A stretch of 64,000 nucleotides of DNA from Arenimonas sp. (lineage in GTDB: Bacteria; Pseudomonadota; Alphaproteobacteria; Rhizobiales; Rhizobiaceae): positions 62,001 through 126,000 of the forward strand of contig JAIBEK010000047.1 in the NCBI GenBank assembly GCA_019459145.1, in the 5' to 3' direction. Below the pieces are notes generated by a model that saw only the letters and a program-made list of their open reading frames with translations, ran no database searches and was not told the DNA's origin. This document shows, piece by piece, positions 1 to 9,118 of this stretch (the first letter of the stretch is position 1; every line of letters begins with the position of its first letter). The translations under genes and the position numbers were made by a program.

Positions 1-155
1 AGACCGGCTTCCCGCTTCGCGCAAGATTGAAACGCTAGACCGCCATGCACCGACAGTCCGCCGGCACCCGGCGGACGACAAACGCGACCCGGCCAAGGCG
101 CCGGGATTGTGTGCGTCTTTTCATCGTGTGCAGAGGTCAGTCAGTGTCGCGCAAC

Positions 156-950
156 ATGCCTTTCATCACCGGAGCCCTCTTCGTCCGCGTCGCCGCTCCG
201 GCGGTCGCGGCCCTCATGCTCGCCTCCTGCCAGACCACGGCTGAGGACAGCGCGGCCCAGGGCGATGCAATCCCGATGGAATCGGCCGGCAAACCGGCGG
301 CAAAGCCAGCCAGGCCGAAAGATACGCCCAACGGCTACACCGATCCGCTGGTGGCGAGCGTGGCAGGCGCAGGCACCCGGCAGGCCGACATGAATTCAAC
401 CATTCCCGCCGGTGACGGCACGATTGGCGCCTATGCTCCCTCTCCGTCGCCGGCCAATCTCGGCGAATTGACCATGCAGGCGACCACCGTCAATGCGAGC
501 CGCAACAGCCTTTTCTCGGCGCCGGCCGTGGCGGAGGGATCGCTCGAACCGGCACCCGCTGACACCGTCATGCCGGCGGATACGCAGGCGCTTGCCGATG
601 GCGGGCGCAGCACCTCGTCCAGCATCGTCGTGCCGTCCGAGCTTCCGACCCGCCAGGTCAATCCGATGAGCAAGAGCCTGTTCAGCGCCGAGCTGCGCCA
701 GCCGCGGCCGGCCGTCATGGAGGACGCCGCCCTTCCGCCCGCGTCTTCGGGCGAGCAGCCGATCTATGCGGCGGGGGAACAGCCGGTCTACTACAATCCC
801 GCCTCGGCCGCGCAGTCGCTCGTCGAAAACGAACAGCCGGTCACCCAAGCATCTGCGGCGACGCAAGCCGACCCGGCGGAGCCAGAGCAGTCGAAGAAGC
901 GGACCTGGCTGGCATCGCTGAAGAAGATGATCGGCAAGAAGGACGAGTAG
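156..950 (+). CDS. Predicted lipoprotein, function unknown
   Basis: Predicted lipoprotein of 264 aa. The frame is open from 45, but the ATG at 156 is preferred because it places a signal peptide at the N-terminus: a hydrophobic stretch at residues 7-22 ends in the lipobox L-A-S-C with Cys25. The rest is low-complexity, rich in Ala, Pro, Ser and Gln, and has no recognisable domain. The C-terminus is basic (KKRTWLASLKKMIGKK). It is probably exported and lipid-anchored in the envelope. Neighbours give no functional clue: the next features are tRNA genes. The gene is supported by the signal peptide and an intact frame; the function is unknown. Confidence 0.7.
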   Translation: MPFITGALFVRVAAPAVAALMLASCQTTAEDSAAQGDAIPMESAGKPAAKPARPKDTPNGYTDPLVASVAGAGTRQADMNSTIPAGDGTIGAYAPSPSPANLGELTMQATTVNASRNSLFSAPAVAEGSLEPAPADTVMPADTQALADGGRSTSSSIVVPSELPTRQVNPMSKSLFSAELRQPRPAVMEDAALPPASSGEQPIYAAGEQPVYYNPASAAQSLVENEQPVTQASAATQADPAEPEQSKKRTWLASLKKMIGKKDE

Positions 951-1152
951 GCATTCGACACCGGCCGATGCCTTGCCTGACCGGACCGACCCATTGGCCG
1001 GCAGCCCCGCGCCTTTGGTCGCCTCAGCCCCGCAGGCACACGGCCGGCCTGGCGGGATTTTCTTCAAGTTGCTGGTTTCGTTGCCCAATCACGTTTCATC
1101 GCTCCCCAGAAAGAACGCTGTCACATTTTTTGCAAAAAACGGAATTTGGCGC

Positions 1153-1181
1153 TTGCGGGAATAAAATCACCTGACTATAAG
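1153..1181 (+). promoter_or_regulatory. Promoter of first tRNA-Glu gene
   Basis: TTGCGG (1153-1158), a 17 bp spacer, then TATAAG (1176-1181), followed by a GC-rich discriminator (GGCGCC) and the tRNA 17 bp further on. The layout is typical of a sigma-70 stable-RNA promoter under growth-rate control. The same two hexamers with the same 17 bp spacer recur before the second tRNA-Glu. Confidence 0.75.
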
Positions 1182-1198
1182 GGCGCCACGGAGCGCAC

Positions 1199-1273
1199 GC
1201 GCCCTTCGTCTATCGGTTAGGACACCAGATTTTCATTCTGGGAAGAGGGGTTCGACTCCCCTAGGGCGTGCCA
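1199..1273 (+). tRNA. tRNA-Glu (anticodon TTC)
   Basis: Complete 75 nt cloverleaf. The acceptor stem GCGCCCT pairs with AGGGCGT (one G-U at the end). The anticodon stem-loop is CCAGA-TTTTCAT-TCTGG with anticodon TTC, and the T arm is GGGG-TTCGACT-CCCC. The 3' CCA is encoded. An identical copy lies 267 bp downstream. Confidence 0.97.
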
Positions 1274-1416
1274 CTCCTCCGTAATCTTTCTCCCCCCAGA
1301 AGCATGAATAAGAGCGTCGCCACGGGTGTCTCGCGCCGACCTTTCGACGATCGGCCGATGGTTTTCCACAGGCTGGGCTTTTTGAAAATTGGAATGAAAA
1401 AACAGCAAGATTCCGC

Positions 1417-1445
1417 TTGCGGCTTTTTAGAGCCCTGACTATAAG
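1417..1445 (+). promoter_or_regulatory. Promoter of second tRNA-Glu gene
   Basis: TTGCGG (1417-1422), 17 bp, TATAAG (1440-1445), with the same GC-rich discriminator as the first tRNA-Glu promoter but 3 bp more before the tRNA. The spacer sequence differs from the first copy, so the hexamers are conserved within diverged DNA. Confidence 0.75.
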
Positions 1446-1465
1446 GGCGCCACCACGAAGCGCAG

Positions 1466-1540
1466 GCGCCCTTCGTCTATCGGTTAGGACACCAGATTTT
1501 CATTCTGGGAAGAGGGGTTCGACTCCCCTAGGGCGTGCCA
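1466..1540 (+). tRNA. tRNA-Glu (anticodon TTC), second copy
   Basis: 75 nt with encoded CCA, identical in sequence to the tRNA-Glu at 1199-1273. It has its own promoter, so the two genes are separate transcription units, not a polycistronic array. Confidence 0.97.
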
Positions 1541-1575
1541 CTTCACCTTACGTTACCCAACATCATTCCGTTACG

Positions 1576-3378
1576 TCAGAACGCCTTCGCTGCGTCTAAA
1601 ACCCGCATCTGCACGCGGCGTGTTCCCTGCCAGTGATCGGCGCTCAGCGTTCCGGCAACGTGGACCTGCGTGCCCCGACCGTTGAGCAGGAAATCGCCGA
1701 GCGCCGTCTCGGCGGCGCGAAAGGCGATGCCTTCCAGCCGCGTGCCGTCGGCCGCCTCGAGCGTGATCTTCACATGGGTCGTTCCAACCGGCCGGGCATC
1801 CCGCAGGCGATGGGCGGGCACGGCAAAGATCGGTTGCGGATGGCCGGAGCCGAATGGGCCGGCCGCCTCCAGCTGATCGATCAGCGCGATGGTCGCGCCC
1901 GATGCGCCGAGCGCACCGTCGATCTTCAGCGTCTGGTTGGCGGCAAGCGCCCCCACCTGTTCGGCGGAGGCCTCGTCGAAGAAGGTCCGCAGACGCCCGA
2001 GATTGGCCCGCTCCACGGTGAGGCCCGCCGCCATGGCATGCCCCCCGCCCTTCACCAGCAGGCCCGAATCGACTGCGGCCCGCACCATGCGGCCGATGTC
2101 GAAACCGTTGATCGAACGACCGGAGCCGGCGCCCTTGCCATTGAGATCGAAGGCGATGGCGAAGGCCGGGCGCTTGAACCTTTCCTTCAGCCGGGCTGCG
2201 AGCAGGCCAACGATTCCCGGATGCCAATTGTCGCGCGCGGTGACGATAACGGATGCCGCCTGACCATCCCCGTATTCGGCGAGCGCCTCGGCTTCGGCTT
2301 CGGCCAGCATGACCTGCTCCATCGCCTGACGTTCGCGGTTCAGTTCGTCCAGCTTGTGGGCGATCTCCTCGGCCTCGGCGGCATCGTCCAGCGTCAGCAG
2401 CCGACTGCCCAGTGCCGCGTCGCCGATGCGGCCGCCGGCATTGATGCGCGGGCCGACGAGAAAGCCGAAATGATAGGCCGTGACCGGCCCGCCGATGCCG
2501 GCGACACGCAACAGCGCCGCGAGCCCGGCATTGTTCTGGTGCCGCGCGGCGATCAGGCCCTTGGTGACATAGGCACGATTGAGCCCCTTCAACGGTACGA
2601 CGTCGCAAACCGTCGCCAGCGCCACCAGATCCAGCCAGGCGAGCAGATCGAGGGAGCGGGCCTGCGGATGGCCATTCTGGCGCAGCAGGCGGAGCGTCGC
2701 GACCAGCACGAGGAAAACCACGCCGGCGGCGCACAGGTGCCCCTGCCCCGAAAGGTCGTCCTCGCGGTTGGGATTGACGAGCGCACGGCAGGTCGGCATC
2801 TCGTGCCCCATCTGGTGGTGGTCGATCACCACGACGTCGATGCCGCGCTCCGCGGCCACCGCCAGCGCCTCGACGCTGGTCGAGCCGCAGTCGACGGTGA
2901 CGATCAGCCGGGCACCGCGGTCGATCAACTGGCCGATCGCCGCGGGGTTGGGCCCGTAGCCCTCGAAAATGCGGTCGGGGATGTAGATTTCCGAATCGAC
3001 GCCGAAATGATGGAGGAAACGCCAGAGCAGTGCCGACGAAGCCGCGCCGTCGACATCATAGTCGCCGAAGATCGCCACCCGCTCGCCACGCCGGATCGCC
3101 TCGACCAGCCGCTCTGTCGCCGCCTCGCAATCGGTCAGCCGGTATGGATCGGGCATCAGGCTGCGGATGGAAGGCTCGAGAAAGGCAGGCGCATCATCGA
3201 CCGCCACACCTCGCCCGGCAAGGACCCGGGCCACGAGCTCCGGCAGACCGTGCAACTGGCTCATCGCCAGCGCCCGGTTCTGTCCTGCCTGGTCCAGGCG
3301 CGACACCCAGCGCTGCCCGGAGATCGAGCGATCAACACCGAGAAAGGCGCGCGAGACGGGGTCGACGGGTTCTTCCAT
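1576..3378 (-). CDS. recJ: Single-stranded-DNA-specific 5'-3' exonuclease RecJ
   Basis: RecJ degrades single-stranded DNA 5' to 3' in the cytoplasm during recombination and mismatch or base-excision repair. The 600 aa length fits the family. The DHH phosphoesterase core is clear: motif GDYDVDG at residues 105-111, a conserved Asp in VTVDCGS near 163, and the DHH motif at 186-188. The C-terminal DHHA1 glycine-rich motif follows (VKGGGHAMAAG). The ATG at 3378 gives a full N-terminal region. It converges on the tRNA-Glu genes. From my knowledge of rhizobial gene order, recJ normally follows hom and glpX; here glpX is absent from the interval. Confidence 0.95.
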   Translation of the reverse strand: MEEPVDPVSRAFLGVDRSISGQRWVSRLDQAGQNRALAMSQLHGLPELVARVLAGRGVAVDDAPAFLEPSIRSLMPDPYRLTDCEAATERLVEAIRRGERVAIFGDYDVDGAASSALLWRFLHHFGVDSEIYIPDRIFEGYGPNPAAIGQLIDRGARLIVTVDCGSTSVEALAVAAERGIDVVVIDHHQMGHEMPTCRALVNPNREDDLSGQGHLCAAGVVFLVLVATLRLLRQNGHPQARSLDLLAWLDLVALATVCDVVPLKGLNRAYVTKGLIAARHQNNAGLAALLRVAGIGGPVTAYHFGFLVGPRINAGGRIGDAALGSRLLTLDDAAEAEEIAHKLDELNRERQAMEQVMLAEAEAEALAEYGDGQAASVIVTARDNWHPGIVGLLAARLKERFKRPAFAIAFDLNGKGAGSGRSINGFDIGRMVRAAVDSGLLVKGGGHAMAAGLTVERANLGRLRTFFDEASAEQVGALAANQTLKIDGALGASGATIALIDQLEAAGPFGSGHPQPIFAVPAHRLRDARPVGTTHVKITLEAADGTRLEGIAFRAAETALGDFLLNGRGTQVHVAGTLSADHWQGTRRVQMRVLDAAKAF

Positions 3379-3506
3379 GCTCTTACGGGGTCCGTTGCAA
3401 TCCGCCCCTTTCTACAGGTCCGCAGGCAAATGACCAGCCCCGGCTTGGGGCCGACGAGCAAAGGGCTTTCGAGGGCCGTCAAACCCCGTTTGCCAGGGTC
3501 CGTCCG

Positions 3507-3677
3507 CTATGAAAGAAACCAGGCGACGGCAAGAAACGGCACGGTCATCAGCGGGACATAGAGAAGAAGGACGGCCCAGTTGCGGGCCCCCTCGACATCG
3601 TCGTCGTCCACGCCCCAGCGATCATGGCCCGCCCTGTGCGCACGCTGTCCCGACTCACGCTTGTCAGCTGGGATCAC
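3507..3677 (-). CDS. Small membrane protein, function unknown
   Basis: Predicted 56 aa protein with a polar, acidic N-terminal half (WGVDDDDVEGARN) and one hydrophobic C-terminal helix of about 21 residues. It is therefore probably a single-span inner-membrane mini-protein. The frame is open further upstream, but the GTG at 3677 is preferred because a strong Shine-Dalgarno sequence, GGGGAGGAG, lies just before it (about 3681-3690). It sits between hom and recJ on the same strand. I do not recognise a family. Codon usage looks normal for the region. The SD and membrane helix make it plausible, but homologues were not checked. Confidence 0.5.
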   Translation of the reverse strand: MIPADKRESGQRAHRAGHDRWGVDDDDVEGARNWAVLLLYVPLMTVPFLAVAWFLS

Positions 3678-3838
3678 CAAGCTCCTCCCCGAACCCGATT
3701 CCACCGAAGTCACAGGTTAACCGGCTCTCGCGCAAAGTGCGAGTGGCTCGCTCGGGAAAATTGGTGGGGCGCGATTGGCAGCCAAGGGCGGCCGGCGCGG
3801 CGGTGCCGGCATGGAAGCCGGCACCCACAAACGTCGAA

Positions 3839-5158
3839 TCAGGCCGTCTTCGGCCGCTCGATGCGGATGACCTGCGGTTCACCGACAAGATAGCCCTCGC
3901 CCTTGATGGCGCTGACGGCCTTGCGCACGGCATCTTCCATGGTCGCGTGCGTGACGAGGATGATGGTCACGGGTGCGCCGGCCGCGGCATGTTCCGACCG
4001 CTGCACGATCGATTCCAGCGAGATATTGTTGTCGGCCATCTTCGTCGCGATGCTGGCGAAGACGCCGGTGCGATCGACCACCGTCAGGCGGATGAAATAG
4101 CCGCCCTCGTGGCTGCGCATCTGCGCCTGGCGATAGGGCTCGAGCAGGTGCGCCGGACGGCCGAGCACCGGAACCTGCTGCATGCCCGGACGGCTCTTGG
4201 CGATGTCGGTGATGTCGCCGAGCACGGCGGACGCCGTGGCATTGCCGCCGGCGCCGGGGCCGACCATCAGCAGTTCGCCGAGAATGTCGGACTCCAGAGC
4301 AACCGCATTGGTGACGCCGTCGACCTGGGCGATCACCGAATCGAGCGGCACCATGGTCGGGTGCACACGCTGTTCGATGCCGGTCTCGGTGCGCTGGGCG
4401 ACGCCCAGCAGCTTGATGCGGAAGCCGAGATCGCGGGCGGCGTGAATGTCGTCGATCGAGATGTTGCTGATGCCCTCGAGATAGATGTCGTCGGCGGAAA
4501 TCTGGCTGCCGAAGGCGAGCGTGGTCAGGATCGACAGCTTGTGCGCGGTATCATTGCCCTCGATGTCGAAGGTCGGATCGGCTTCGGCATAGCCGAGACG
4601 CTGGGCCTCCTTGAGGCAGGCCTCGAAGGTCAGGCCCTCCTTTTCCATCCGGGTCAGGATGTAATTGCACGTGCCGTTCATGATGCCGTAGACGCGGGAG
4701 AAATGGCTGCCCGTCAGGCTCTCGCGCATCGCCTTGATCACCGGAATGCCGCCGGCCACCGCCGCTTCATAGTTCAGCAGCAGGCCCTTATCCTCGGCGA
4801 GCCTGGCGAGTTCGACGCCGTGGCGGGCGAGAAGCGCCTTGTTGGCGGTCACCACATGCAGTCCGCGGGCAAGGGCTGCGCGAACCGACTGATCCGCCGT
4901 GCCCTCGGCGCCGCCGACCAGTTCGACGAACACGTCGATATCGCCCTTTTCGGCCATCTCGACCGGATCGTCGAACCAGGTGATGCCGCTCAGGTCGATA
5001 CCGCGATCCTTGTTACGGCTGCGCGCCGATACCGCCGTGATCTGGATGGCGCGGCCGCAGGACACGGCCAGTTCGTTGCTGCGCTGTTGGAGGATACGGA
5101 CAAGCGAGGCACCCACGGTACCGAGCCCCGCAATGCCAATTTTAAGGGCATCAGCCAT
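3839..5158 (-). CDS. hom: Homoserine dehydrogenase
   Basis: Catalyses NAD(P)H-dependent reduction of aspartate semialdehyde to homoserine, the branch point to threonine and methionine. It is a 439 aa monofunctional enzyme without an aspartokinase domain. The N-terminal Rossmann motif GIAGLGTVG starts at residue 8. The central homoserine dehydrogenase domain contains the conserved MNGTCNYILTRM and EADPTFDIEGNDTAHK segments. A C-terminal ACT domain (about residues 350-430, RLTVVDRTGVFASIATKMAD) suggests feedback control by threonine. It lies downstream of the aminotransferase on the same strand, 63 bp away, with an intervening GC-rich hairpin. Confidence 0.97.
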   Translation of the reverse strand: MADALKIGIAGLGTVGASLVRILQQRSNELAVSCGRAIQITAVSARSRNKDRGIDLSGITWFDDPVEMAEKGDIDVFVELVGGAEGTADQSVRAALARGLHVVTANKALLARHGVELARLAEDKGLLLNYEAAVAGGIPVIKAMRESLTGSHFSRVYGIMNGTCNYILTRMEKEGLTFEACLKEAQRLGYAEADPTFDIEGNDTAHKLSILTTLAFGSQISADDIYLEGISNISIDDIHAARDLGFRIKLLGVAQRTETGIEQRVHPTMVPLDSVIAQVDGVTNAVALESDILGELLMVGPGAGGNATASAVLGDITDIAKSRPGMQQVPVLGRPAHLLEPYRQAQMRSHEGGYFIRLTVVDRTGVFASIATKMADNNISLESIVQRSEHAAAGAPVTIILVTHATMEDAVRKAVSAIKGEGYLVGEPQVIRIERPKTA

Positions 5159-5190
5159 AAATCAATCCTGACGTTTGAAAATCAAAGGCA

Positions 5191-5213
5191 GGCGGCCGCG
5201 AAAAGGGCCGCCC
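5191..5213 (-). other. Intercistronic GC-rich hairpin between aminotransferase and hom
   Basis: GGCGGCC (5191-5197) and GGCCGCC (5206-5212) form a 7 bp stem with an 8 nt loop in the 63 bp gap between the two genes. On the minus strand it is not followed directly by a long U-run, so partial termination or mRNA stabilisation are both possible. Confidence 0.45.
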
Positions 5214-5221
5214 GGGAAAAC

Positions 5222-6439
5222 TCAGCGGTGCGCGTTGAGCGGGATTACGTTGTGCATTGTCTCGTCGGCGCTCGACATGAATTTCTTGATGTTGCGGGCC
5301 GCCTGGCGGATGCGGTGCTCGTTCTCGACGAGAGCAAGGCGGACATATTCGTCGCCCATCTCACCGAAGCCGATGCCCGGGGCAACCGCCACGTCGGCCT
5401 TCTCGACCAGCAGCTTGGAGAATTCCAGAGAGCCGAGCGAGCGGAACTTCTCCGGGATCTTCGCCCAGGCGAACATGGTGGCGGCCGGCGGCGGCACTTC
5501 GAAGCCGGCCTTCCCGAAGCTTTCGACCATCACGTCACGGCGACGCTTGTAGATCGAGCGGACCTCGGCAATGTCGGTCCCGTCTCCGTTGAGGGCGTGG
5601 GTCGCGGCCACCTGGATCGGCGTGAACGCGCCATAGTCGAGGTAGGACTTCACGCGGGCCAGCGCCGCGATCAGCCGCTCATTGCCAACGGCGAAACCCA
5701 TGCGCCAGCCGGGCATGGAAAAGGTCTTCGACATCGAGGTGAACTCGACCGCGACATCCATGGCGCCCGGCACTTCGAGCACGGACGGCGGCGGATTGTC
5801 GTCGAAGTAGATCTCCGAATAGGCGAGATCGGACAGCACGATCAGCTCATGCTTCTTGGCGAAGGCGATGACGTCCTTGTAGAAATCGAGGCTGGCGACG
5901 CGGGCCGTCGGGTTGGACGGGTAGTTGATGATGAGCGCGATCGGCTTCGGGATCGAATGGCGCACCGCACGCTCGAGCGGCGGAAAGAAGGTCTCGTCCG
6001 GCTCGACCGGGATCGAGCGGATGACGCCGCCGGTCATCAGGAAGCCGAAGGCATGGATCGGATAGGTCGGGTTGGGGCACAGCACCACGTCGCCCGGCGC
6101 GGTGATCGCCTGGGCCATGTTGGCAAAGCCTTCCTTCGAGCCGAGCGTTGCCACGACCTGGGTGTCGGGGTTGAGCTTGACGTTGAAGCGGCGGGCGTAA
6201 TAGGCGGCCTGGGCGCGGCGCAGGCCGGGAATGCCGCGGGACGAGGAATAGCGATGGGTGCGCGGGTCCTGAACCACTTCGCAGAGCTTGTCGACGATCG
6301 CCTGCGGCGTCGGCAGGTCCGGATTGCCCATGCCGAGGTCGATGATGTCGGCGCCCGCGGCTCGCGCGCTCGCCTTCAAACGATTGACCTGTTCGAAAAC
6401 GTATGGCGGCAGACGCCGGACCTTATGAAATTCTTCCAT
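5222..6439 (-). CDS. PLP-dependent aminotransferase, AlaC-type (alanine/aspartate class)
   Basis: Class I/II aminotransferase of 405 aa. It likely interconverts pyruvate/alanine or a related amino acid with 2-oxoglutarate/glutamate in the cytoplasm. The PLP Schiff-base lysine is Lys238 in SMSKTFSMPGWRMGF. The NYPSNPTA motif (172-179) and the YSSSRGIPGLR motif match the AlaC/LL-diaminopimelate aminotransferase-like subgroup. The frame is open 75 codons upstream, but the ATG at 6439 is chosen because family members begin M-E-E-F-H-K and an AGGGG ribosome site precedes it. Its position next to hom suggests aspartate-family or alanine metabolism. Substrate cannot be fixed from sequence. Confidence 0.88.
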   Translation of the reverse strand: MEEFHKVRRLPPYVFEQVNRLKASARAAGADIIDLGMGNPDLPTPQAIVDKLCEVVQDPRTHRYSSSRGIPGLRRAQAAYYARRFNVKLNPDTQVVATLGSKEGFANMAQAITAPGDVVLCPNPTYPIHAFGFLMTGGVIRSIPVEPDETFFPPLERAVRHSIPKPIALIINYPSNPTARVASLDFYKDVIAFAKKHELIVLSDLAYSEIYFDDNPPPSVLEVPGAMDVAVEFTSMSKTFSMPGWRMGFAVGNERLIAALARVKSYLDYGAFTPIQVAATHALNGDGTDIAEVRSIYKRRRDVMVESFGKAGFEVPPPAATMFAWAKIPEKFRSLGSLEFSKLLVEKADVAVAPGIGFGEMGDEYVRLALVENEHRIRQAARNIKKFMSSADETMHNVIPLNAHR

Positions 6440-6667
6440 CTTCAACCCCTGAGACCGCACGGACTTGACCGCGGCAGGCGGGTTCGTTTTGCCTGGTGAA
6501 GCCCGTCCCGCAACGAACCGCATAACCGGGACGGGTGAAGTTAGGATGCCTGCGGCATGGTCGCCGCAAATCTTGGCGCAATTGCGCCCGAAGGCCGGTC
6601 GGTCCGAAGCGGAACCCTCCTGCCCCCAATATGTTGCTTTGCGTAAAAAGCCGGGCAAAGGCAAGCG

Positions 6668-7042
6668 CTATTTGGCGATCTGCGCCTGCGCGTCCGCCCC
6701 GTGTTCGGCCGCGAGTTTGCGCAACAGCAGGAGCCGGCGCTGATATTCGGCCTCGGAAATGGTGCCGGCCTTGCGCGCCGCACCAAGGGCCGAGAGCTTG
6801 CCCTGCAATTCGGCCGCTTCCTCATTGCCCATCTGCACATTGGCGGCGGTCAGCGAACCGGAAAAGTCCGGGTAACCGTCCGGCGAGCGCGAGAGCTCCG
6901 CGGCCGGAGCATCGGGATCGGCGACGGTCACATCGAGGCTCGCCGTGCGTCCCGGTGCCTCGGCGGTCGTCCCGGCCGGCGTCGTGCAGCCCGCCAGCAC
7001 GGCCAGAAGACCAAGCACGGTCAGGCGCCTTGCACTTCGCAT
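6668..7042 (-). CDS. Small predicted lipoprotein
   Basis: Predicted lipoprotein of 124 aa. A basic N-terminus (MRSARR) is followed by a hydrophobic core and lipobox L-A-G-C with Cys19. This decides the ATG at 7042 over one 10 codons upstream. The C-terminal 50 residues are charged and helical (a segment resembling short oligomerisation helices: AGTISEAEYQRRLLLLRK). Function is unknown. It diverges from phaC and precedes the aminotransferase on the same strand. From memory, rhizobia carry a similar small lipoprotein at this place between the aminotransferase and PHA synthase genes. Confidence 0.75.
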   Translation of the reverse strand: MRSARRLTVLGLLAVLAGCTTPAGTTAEAPGRTASLDVTVADPDAPAAELSRSPDGYPDFSGSLTAANVQMGNEEAAELQGKLSALGAARKAGTISEAEYQRRLLLLRKLAAEHGADAQAQIAK

Positions 7043-7235
7043 TGTCCCAATTGCCCAAGTATCAGCGATCATTATCTATTCCAGACGCCGGCAGTTCGCT
7101 CGGCATGCTCAAGCCTCAAGTTCGTCACACAGCCTATGTCACACTATGCTTTCGTAACTATGGAACTTGTAGTCGTTTTCAGGCAGGATGCGCAATTGCA
7201 AAAGACGCCGAGAAAATGATCCTGGGGAGGACGGT

Positions 7236-9080
7236 TTGACCAGCACACGCGAAGAGGCGGGACCAGGGGGCGCGAAGGCGTCGGGCTTCGATCCGAAACT
7301 GATCGAGCCGTATGTCGTCAAGGACCCGCAGGCGCTGACGCTCAACGTGGCAAAGGCGCTGGAAAACCTGGGCAAGGCAGCCTCGACCTGGCTCGCGCCG
7401 CGTGAACGCGGCGAAGTCGTCGACCCCGTTTCCGAACCCATGGCCGAGATGGTGAAGACCATGTCGAAGGTTTCGGAATACTGGATGTCCGACCCGAAAC
7501 GAACGCTGGAGGCCCAGACCCAGCTGCTCGCCAGCATGTTTGGCATGTGGACCCAGACGCTGTCGCGCTTTTCAAGCGAAAGCGAGGCCCAGCCGCTGCA
7601 GCCCATCAAGGACAAGCGCTTCGCCGACGAGGACTGGCAGCGCAATCCGTTCTTCGACTTCCTGCGACAGGCCTATGTCATCCTGTCGGACTGGGCCGAA
7701 AAGATGGTCGCGCAAGCCGAGGGCCTCGACGACCATACCCGTCACAAGGCCGAATTCTACGTGCGCCAGATCACCGCCGCGCTGTCGCCGACCAATTTCG
7801 TCATGACCAACCCGCAGCTCTATCGCGAGACGGTATCGAGCCACGGGGCGAACCTGGTCAAGGGCATGCAGATGCTTGCCGAGGACATTGCCGCCGGCGG
7901 CGGCGATCTGAGGATCCGCCAGACCGACACCAGCAAGTTCAAGGTCGGCGAGAACATGGCGGTGACGCCGGGCAAGGTGATCGCCCAGAGCGAGATCTGC
8001 GAGGTCATCCAATACGAGGCCGCGACCGATACGGTGCTGAAGCGCCCGCTTCTGATCTGCCCACCATGGATCAACAAGTTCTACATCCTTGATCTCAACC
8101 CGCAGAAAAGCTTCATCAAGTGGTGCGTCGAACAGGGCCACACGGTGTTCGTCATCTCCTGGGTCAATCCGGACGAGCGGCATGCGAACAAGGACTGGGA
8201 ATCCTATATCCGCGAGGGCGTCGACTTCGCCCTCGACACCGTCGAAAAGGCGACCGGCGAAACGCAGGTCAACGCCATTGGCTATTGCGTCGGCGGCACG
8301 CTTCTGGCGGCGGCGCTGGCGCTGCATGCCCAGGAGGGCAACACGCGGATCGCCAGCGCCACGCTCTTCACCACCCAGGTCGACTTCACCTATGCCGGCG
8401 ACCTGAAGGTCTTCGTCGACGAAGGTCAGATCGGCAGCATCGAGGACCGGATGAAGGCCTCAGGCTATCTCGACGGCTCGAAGATGGCCTCGGCCTTCAA
8501 CATGCTGCGCGCCTCGGAACTGATCTGGCCCTATTTCGTCAACAACTACCTGAAGGGCCAGGATCCGATGCCCTTCGACCTGCTTTACTGGAATTCCGAT
8601 TCGACCCGCATGGCGGCCGCCAATCATTCCTTCTATCTGCGCAACTGCTACCTCAGCAACACGCTGAGCCAGGGCAGAATGGAACTCGCCGGCAAGACGC
8701 TGTCGCTTCACGACATCAAGATCCCGATCTACAACCTCGCCACCCGCGAGGACCATATCGCGCCGGCAAAGTCGGTCTTCGTCGGCTCCAAGCTGTTCGG
8801 CGGTCCGGTCGAATACGTGCTGTCCGGCTCGGGCCATATCGCCGGTGTCGTCAATCCGCCCGACAAGCAGAAATACCAGTACTGGACCAATGGCGCGGTC
8901 AAGGGCACCTATGAGGACTGGGTGGCTGACGCCAAGGAGACGCCGGGTTCCTGGTGGCCGCACTGGCAGCGCTGGATCGAGGCGATGGACGACGAGCGGG
9001 TCCCGGCCCGTATGCCCGGCGGAGGCGCGCTCAACGCCATCGCCGATGCGCCGGGTTCCTATGTGCTCGCAAGGGTGTAG
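7236..9080 (+). CDS. phaC: Class I poly(3-hydroxyalkanoate) synthase
   Basis: Polymerises (R)-3-hydroxyacyl-CoA into PHA/PHB storage granules. The lipase-like box G-Y-C-V-G-G carries the catalytic Cys351; Asp506 (REDHIAP) and His534 (SGSGHIAG) complete the triad. Using the TTG at 7236 gives 614 aa, a usual length for rhizobial class I enzymes. That start has a strong GGGGAGGA site at 7224-7231, whereas the upstream in-frame ATG at 7188 has a poor one. No phaE partner is present, consistent with class I. It is transcribed divergently from the lipoprotein gene. Direct repeats GTCACAC lie in the promoter region (about 7110-7135). Confidence 0.95.
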   Translation: MTSTREEAGPGGAKASGFDPKLIEPYVVKDPQALTLNVAKALENLGKAASTWLAPRERGEVVDPVSEPMAEMVKTMSKVSEYWMSDPKRTLEAQTQLLASMFGMWTQTLSRFSSESEAQPLQPIKDKRFADEDWQRNPFFDFLRQAYVILSDWAEKMVAQAEGLDDHTRHKAEFYVRQITAALSPTNFVMTNPQLYRETVSSHGANLVKGMQMLAEDIAAGGGDLRIRQTDTSKFKVGENMAVTPGKVIAQSEICEVIQYEAATDTVLKRPLLICPPWINKFYILDLNPQKSFIKWCVEQGHTVFVISWVNPDERHANKDWESYIREGVDFALDTVEKATGETQVNAIGYCVGGTLLAAALALHAQEGNTRIASATLFTTQVDFTYAGDLKVFVDEGQIGSIEDRMKASGYLDGSKMASAFNMLRASELIWPYFVNNYLKGQDPMPFDLLYWNSDSTRMAAANHSFYLRNCYLSNTLSQGRMELAGKTLSLHDIKIPIYNLATREDHIAPAKSVFVGSKLFGGPVEYVLSGSGHIAGVVNPPDKQKYQYWTNGAVKGTYEDWVADAKETPGSWWPHWQRWIEAMDDERVPARMPGGGALNAIADAPGSYVLARV

Positions 9081-9118
9081 AGGCACCGCCGGTCATGGGT
9101 GACCGACGGTGCGACCGG

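Noticed and set aside
1633..3561. 642-codon plus-strand frame opposite recJ
   Set aside because: RecJ motifs (DHH, GDYDVDG) are intact on the minus strand.
3509..6499. 996-codon open frame on the plus strand opposite hom and the aminotransferase
   Set aside because: It is the antisense shadow of two well-supported genes in GC-rich DNA; its translation is rich in Arg, His, Gly and Asp with no domain.
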